DNA of 64,000 nt from Lentisphaera araneosa HTCC2155 (GTDB lineage Bacteria > Verrucomicrobiota > Lentisphaeria > Lentisphaerales > Lentisphaeraceae), in the NCBI RefSeq assembly GCF_000170755.1, contig NZ_ABCK01000023.1:1-64000 (forward strand). The letters are read 5' to 3'. Positions 60,443 to 64,000 of this stretch are shown here, in pieces. The notes under the pieces were generated by a model that ran no database searches, was not told the DNA's origin, and worked only from the letters and a program-made list of their open reading frames with translations. The position numbers and the translations under genes were made by a program. Positions within the stretch are counted from its first letter, which is position 1; every line of letters starts with the position of its first letter.

Positions 60443-62725
60443 TTGAGTTACGCTGCAAGTGCTTTTTTATTAACTGGTGAAACGATCGATGTCACAGCTG
60501 GTCGCATGGGTTTTCGTTATTTTGGGCGATCTCCAGAGTTAGGGCCAATCGAGATACTTATTACAGATATTCCTGGGATAGTTTTTTCTGGCGACTTAGA
60601 ATCTTCGGATGGTTTGCCAGATTATGATCAAAAATCTTCACCACTTAAAAAGGTCAATGGTGAGAATTTAAATGCTTACACATTTAAAACGCGAAATGCT
60701 CAGCATGCTTTGATGAATGCCTTTAAGGAGAAGGGCCAAGAAGCTTTTGAGACAGACATTAAACATCACGAACGTTTTTTGATGGAGCTTGGGATTCGTG
60801 GGGGCATTTGGCTTGAGGGCGATGCAAAAGTTAAAGATGGCCGCGCTGTATTTAAAAATCCACGTATAAAACCATATGAAGTTAAGACTGATTTTCGTAT
60901 TGCTTCAATCGATATCGAGAATGGCGTCAACATAGATAGCCTCTTTTCCATAGCAATACATATGAAAGGCTGTGGCCCTGAGCGTAAAAAAGTTCTTATG
61001 CTCGACGACCATAGTCACGAGATGAATGACTTTACTACTTGCTTCAATACAGAGACAGATCTACTCAATGCCTTCATGGATTATATAGCGGCAGAAGATC
61101 CAGATATTATCATTGGATGGAATGTCATTGGTTATGACTTGGCACAATTACAAAAGTACTGCGAACGCAATTACTTAGACTTCAAACTTGATCGACTGGG
61201 AAAAGAACCCGATATTTTCTCTCCTATGATGGGAGTGAGTTTTGCCTTTATGTCAGGGCGCGTCGTGATTGAAGGCATGTCAGCGATTCGAGATATGGGC
61301 TACACCTTTAAAAATAATCGTTTGGAAACTGTGGCAGTTGAACTTCTTGGGGAAGGTAAACTGATTCATGATGAAGATGATAAACTAGCAGAAATTGAAC
61401 GTCAGTTTCTCGAAGAAAAAGAAAATTTAGCGAAATATAACTTACAGGATGTTGAGTTAGTCACACGCCTTTTTGAAAAAATCGGTGTTGTGGAGTTCAT
61501 GGCAACACGTACGTGCTTGTCGGGTGTGATGTTTAGTCAATTAGAGATTAATAATGCCATACTCGAAAATCTATGGATACCTGAAATCCACAAGGGCGGC
61601 TTTGTTGCCTTGGGTGATGGCGAAAAGAAAACCTCGCGCAATGACGCCTATCGCTACCTAGCTTCTGAGGCAGGTGTCCACGACAATGTGGTGCAATTGC
61701 GAATCCCGCAAATCACAGCATGGCTTGCGAGCTTATTTGATATTGATCCTTATTCCTTGGCTCAAGCTGAGAATGGTGAAGAGTTGCCTTGGGGGGCTAA
61801 ACGTTTAAAAGACCAAGCCTTTATTGCCAAGGAGCTAAAAAAGCTTTTGACTTACCGCAGTCAGTTTAAAGACTGTGATTGGCAGTGCCGTGCAGTGAAC
61901 CACACATTAAAGCAATGTATGGAAGAAAGTTTAAAATCAGCAAATCGTTTTTTTACTCCCACCTATAAAGGGGCGATCATGCAAGCCTGTGCTTGGTTGA
62001 CTGAAGAGATCAATCAAGGCCTTCTTGCGGTCTCCGCAAAACTTGTGGCATCAAATGATACAAGCCTTTATGTGAGTGTAGAGGAGTACAGTGAGCTTGA
62101 TGTTGAGACTCATTTGAATCAGTGTATCCAGAATGCCTGCTCAGATTTGGGTTTAGAAGCAGTAGTTCCACTTTGCGAAAAGATAGCGATCTTTGAGAAG
62201 ATTCTCTTTATTAAACGCAATAATGATAACTTTCTTCGCTACGCTTATTTATGTGAAGAAGGTGAAGTGAAAATCACTGGTTTGTATAACACTGGACCTC
62301 GTTGGACTCAGCTTGCCCATTATTTCCAAGAAGAGTTGATGAAGCAGATCCTGACTGGGAAAGATTGGCAAGTTTGGATAAGAGAATTTACTGAAAGCGT
62401 GCGCGATGGTGCTCATCGTGATAAAATATCTTATTTCAGAAAAGTTAAACAGTCAGATTTACTAGAGAAAAAGGATCAGGCACAAGTTGTGGCTTTGCTA
62501 AAATACCTTGATTATTATAAACCTACGGCACCAGTCAATGTTATTTCATACATTATGACTTTGGATGATGGTCCTGTACCAAGTGTATTGAATCCTAGGA
62601 CCCCTGATATAGAGCATTATATAGAGTCTCAACTTGCGAGGGTCGCAAATCCTTATTTAGCCTTAGTGGGAAAAACTTTTGAAGAGTTATTTCATGCGGA
62701 GCAATTAAGTCTTTTCGAATTTTAG
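60443..62725 (+). CDS. Family B DNA polymerase II homologue with degenerate polymerase active site and intact exonuclease
   Basis: A TTG start with GGGG 7 nt upstream; 760 residues, close to E. coli Pol II (783). The exonuclease domain keeps Exo I (D157-I-E159), Exo II (N227..Y231-D232) and Exo III (Y332-NLQ-D336). The polymerase motifs have lost their key residues, compared with E. coli Pol II as I recall it. In motif A, DYKSLYPSI corresponds to R420-IPQITAWL, without a gap. In motif B, KxxxNxxYG corresponds to K490..E494..L497-K498 with a short deletion. In motif C, YGDTDS corresponds to A536-SNDTS541. The C-terminal thumb still aligns (WTQLAHYFQEELM), and the end is QLSLFEF (754-760), a near-ideal beta-clamp motif. 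I infer a clamp-targeted 3'-5' exonuclease or scaffold, not a polymerase. Confidence 0.85.
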   Translation: MSYAASAFLLTGETIDVTAGRMGFRYFGRSPELGPIEILITDIPGIVFSGDLESSDGLPDYDQKSSPLKKVNGENLNAYTFKTRNAQHALMNAFKEKGQEAFETDIKHHERFLMELGIRGGIWLEGDAKVKDGRAVFKNPRIKPYEVKTDFRIASIDIENGVNIDSLFSIAIHMKGCGPERKKVLMLDDHSHEMNDFTTCFNTETDLLNAFMDYIAAEDPDIIIGWNVIGYDLAQLQKYCERNYLDFKLDRLGKEPDIFSPMMGVSFAFMSGRVVIEGMSAIRDMGYTFKNNRLETVAVELLGEGKLIHDEDDKLAEIERQFLEEKENLAKYNLQDVELVTRLFEKIGVVEFMATRTCLSGVMFSQLEINNAILENLWIPEIHKGGFVALGDGEKKTSRNDAYRYLASEAGVHDNVVQLRIPQITAWLASLFDIDPYSLAQAENGEELPWGAKRLKDQAFIAKELKKLLTYRSQFKDCDWQCRAVNHTLKQCMEESLKSANRFFTPTYKGAIMQACAWLTEEINQGLLAVSAKLVASNDTSLYVSVEEYSELDVETHLNQCIQNACSDLGLEAVVPLCEKIAIFEKILFIKRNNDNFLRYAYLCEEGEVKITGLYNTGPRWTQLAHYFQEELMKQILTGKDWQVWIREFTESVRDGAHRDKISYFRKVKQSDLLEKKDQAQVVALLKYLDYYKPTAPVNVISYIMTLDDGPVPSVLNPRTPDIEHYIESQLARVANPYLALVGKTFEELFHAEQLSLFEF

Positions 62726-62797
62726 TTAGAAAGAGTTGTTTTTATCTAAGGTTCACACAAATTAAAAAAGTTAATTCTAAATTAGAAAGGAAATACA

Positions 62798-63745
62798 ATG
62801 AAAAAAGTGATTATCGTAGGCTCAGGCCCTGCGGGACACACAGCTGCTATTTATGCAGCTAGAGCAGAAATGAAGCCTCTCATGTTAGAAGGTTTTATGG
62901 CAGGCGGCGTTGCAGCTGGCGGTCAGTTGACAACTACGACTGAAGTAGAGAACTTTCCTGGCTTCCCAGAGGGCATTGATGGTCCTACTCTGATGATGAA
63001 TATGCGTGAGCAATCAGCTCGTTATGGTACAGATATTATAACTGAAACTGTTGATAAAATTGATTTTAGTTCTCGTCCATTTAAACTCGTGGCCAATGGG
63101 GTTGATTACGAAGCAGCATCTTTAATTATAGCAACTGGTGCTACGGCGAAGAGATTGAATTTGCCTGGTGAAGATACTTACTGGCAAAATGGTATTTCTG
63201 CATGCGCAGTATGCGATGGTGCCCTTCCCATTTTCCGTAACAAACCAATGGTAGTAATTGGTGGTGGCGATTCAGCTTGTGAAGAAGCCATGTTCCTTAC
63301 AAAGTTTGCTTCAAAAGTGTACTTGGTTGTTCGTCGTAACGAAATGCGTGCTTCAAAAGTGATGCAAGAGCGTACGAAAGCCAACGAGAAGATTGAGATC
63401 CTTTGGGAGACGTCTCCAGTGGAAGCTTTAGGTGACGACAAAGTTCTCACACACGTAAAAGTGAAAAGCAATGTTGATGGAACTGAAAGAGATGTTGAGG
63501 CTAATGGCCTTTTCTATGCGATTGGTCACAAGCCAAATACAGATTTCTTAAATGGGCAACTTGATCTAGATGATGCAGGTTACATCTTAACGGCACCAGG
63601 TACAGCTAAAACTTCTATTGAAGGTGTTTTTGCTTGTGGTGACGTACAGGATCACGAGTGGCGTCAAGCTATAACCGCTGCAGGTAGTGGTTGTATGGCA
63701 GCTCTCTCTGCTGAAAGATTTTTGGGTGAGCTCGGTGAAATCTAA
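62798..63745 (+). CDS. trxB: Thioredoxin-disulfide reductase
   Basis: The 315-residue flavoprotein has the FAD motif [20 protein letters not shown], the redox-active C136-A-V-C139 ([11 protein letters not shown]), the NADPH motif [16 protein letters not shown] and the C-terminal [20 protein letters not shown]. It passes electrons from NADPH to thioredoxin. AAAGGA lies 7 nt before the ATG. It follows the Pol II-like gene by 72 bp and ends in a terminator. Confidence 0.97.
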   Translation: MKKVIIVGSGPAGHTAAIYAARAEMKPLMLEGFMAGGVAAGGQLTTTTEVENFPGFPEGIDGPTLMMNMREQSARYGTDIITETVDKIDFSSRPFKLVANGVDYEAASLIIATGATAKRLNLPGEDTYWQNGISACAVCDGALPIFRNKPMVVIGGGDSACEEAMFLTKFASKVYLVVRRNEMRASKVMQERTKANEKIEILWETSPVEALGDDKVLTHVKVKSNVDGTERDVEANGLFYAIGHKPNTDFLNGQLDLDDAGYILTAPGTAKTSIEGVFACGDVQDHEWRQAITAAGSGCMAALSAERFLGELGEI

Positions 63746-63763
63746 AAGTTTTTAATAGACTTT

Positions 63764-63795
63764 AAAAAAGCGGCGAATTTATCGTCGCTTTTTTT
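63764..63795. terminator. Terminator after trxB
   Basis: AAAAAAGCGGCGA pairs with TCGTCGCTTTTTT (one G-T pair) around a 5-nt loop. It is followed by T and preceded by A, so it can serve both trxB and the converging partial gene at 63800. Confidence 0.85.
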
Positions 63796-63799
63796 GTGC

Positions 63800-64000
63800 C
63801 TAAAATTTAGTGAAGAAAACGAAGTAGAGGCCAATGTTCATAAAAATGAGTAGAGCAATGATATGTAAAGTGAAGTCGGGGAAGAAGTAGAGACCTATGA
63901 GTGAGGAGCTATTGCTTAGGGCATAGGTGAAAATAATGAGTTTCTTTGAGAAGGCTTGACCATTTTCGTATTTGTCTAACAAATGAGCTAGTCGTGGAGA
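63800..64000 (-). CDS. C-terminal end of a small membrane protein (5' partial)
   Basis: The frame is open to the edge of the window, so the true start lies beyond 64000; the in-frame TTG at 63982 has no Shine-Dalgarno that I can see. The visible ~66 residues contain two hydrophobic segments (LIIFTYALSNSSSLIGLYFF and LHIIALLIFMNIGLYFVFF) and no known motif. It converges with trxB across the terminator. Confidence 0.5.
   Translation of the reverse strand, partial: SPRLAHLLDKYENGQAFSKKLIIFTYALSNSSSLIGLYFFPDFTLHIIALLIFMNIGLYFVFFTKF

Noticed and set aside
60443-62725. Idea that the Pol II-like gene is a frameshifted or decaying pseudogene
   Set aside because: The frame is uninterrupted at normal length, the exonuclease motifs and C-terminal clamp motif are intact, and the thumb region still aligns with Pol II.
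1-64000. tRNA/rRNA genes, CRISPR arrays, insertion sequences, prophage or toxin-antitoxin loci
   Set aside because: None recognised on reading; no repeat-spacer pattern, transposase or integrase motifs were seen.

Overview
The window looks like a piece of a Lentisphaerota chromosome (Lentisphaera type). This is inferred from gene content: pseudopilin genes with the [19 protein letters not shown] signature, Tat-exported Gfo/Idh/MocA proteins, secreted LamG and glycosidase-like enzymes, and a Gram-negative envelope gene set (Lnt, TolC/RND, ExbB-like proteins, lipoproteins). I see no tRNA, rRNA, CRISPR array, insertion sequence or prophage.

Layout. (1) 1-11.7 kb is a polysaccharide-related accessory region: the tail of a LamG protein, a LamG/alpha-alpha-toroid enzyme behind a strong operator-overlapped promoter, two pseudopilins, two Gfo/Idh/MocA proteins (one Tat-exported and GH109-like), a clan-D-like TIM-barrel enzyme, an EEP nuclease/phosphatase-esterase fusion and an SGNH esterase. 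(2) 11.8-16.2 kb (minus) is the operon pepA-mtaB-larE-DUF2797 with a clear terminator. (3) 16.5-26.5 kb (plus) is a tightly packed run: HAD hydrolase, aspartate kinase, hemY/hemG-type oxidase, hemX, hemA, hemC, a 2-hydroxyacid dehydrogenase, then an ExbB/ExbD/TonB-like set. (4) 26.5-32 kb (minus) holds mnmG, lnt and an AarF/UbiB kinase. (5) 32.2-38.9 kb (plus) is a coupled RDD-SpoIIM-DUF4129-DUF4350-MoxR-DUF58 operon. (6) 38.9-48.2 kb holds a 900-residue multidomain protein, holA, pheA, a membrane-anchored metallophosphoesterase fusion, an SDR and a nitroreductase. (7) 48.4-50.6 kb is a protein-quality set: two Hsp20 genes and HtrA. (8) 50.7-58.1 kb (minus) is a TetR-controlled RND efflux operon that ends in a class II cytochrome c lipoprotein, followed by a two-gene unit with a 40-residue microprotein. 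(9) 58.3-64 kb holds an Smr protein, a paralogous pair of coiled-coil membrane proteins, a full-length DNA polymerase II homologue, trxB and a partial membrane protein.

The most unusual observation is the Pol II homologue at 60443-62725. Its three exonuclease motifs and its C-terminal QLSLF clamp-binding motif are intact, but polymerase motifs A, B and C have all lost their catalytic residues in an uninterrupted 760-residue frame. It looks like a clamp-targeted exonuclease or scaffold, not a polymerase. The second is the Exb-like set at 23948-25825, in which the ionisable residues of the proton path appear to be missing from both the ExbB-like and the ExbD-like protein. Others worth attention are the 900-residue protein with a duplicated domain plus HhH and roadblock-like ends, the phosphoesterase-membrane-ectodomain fusion, the coupled 40-residue microprotein, and the near-perfect promoter with a 26-bp palindrome at 410-460.
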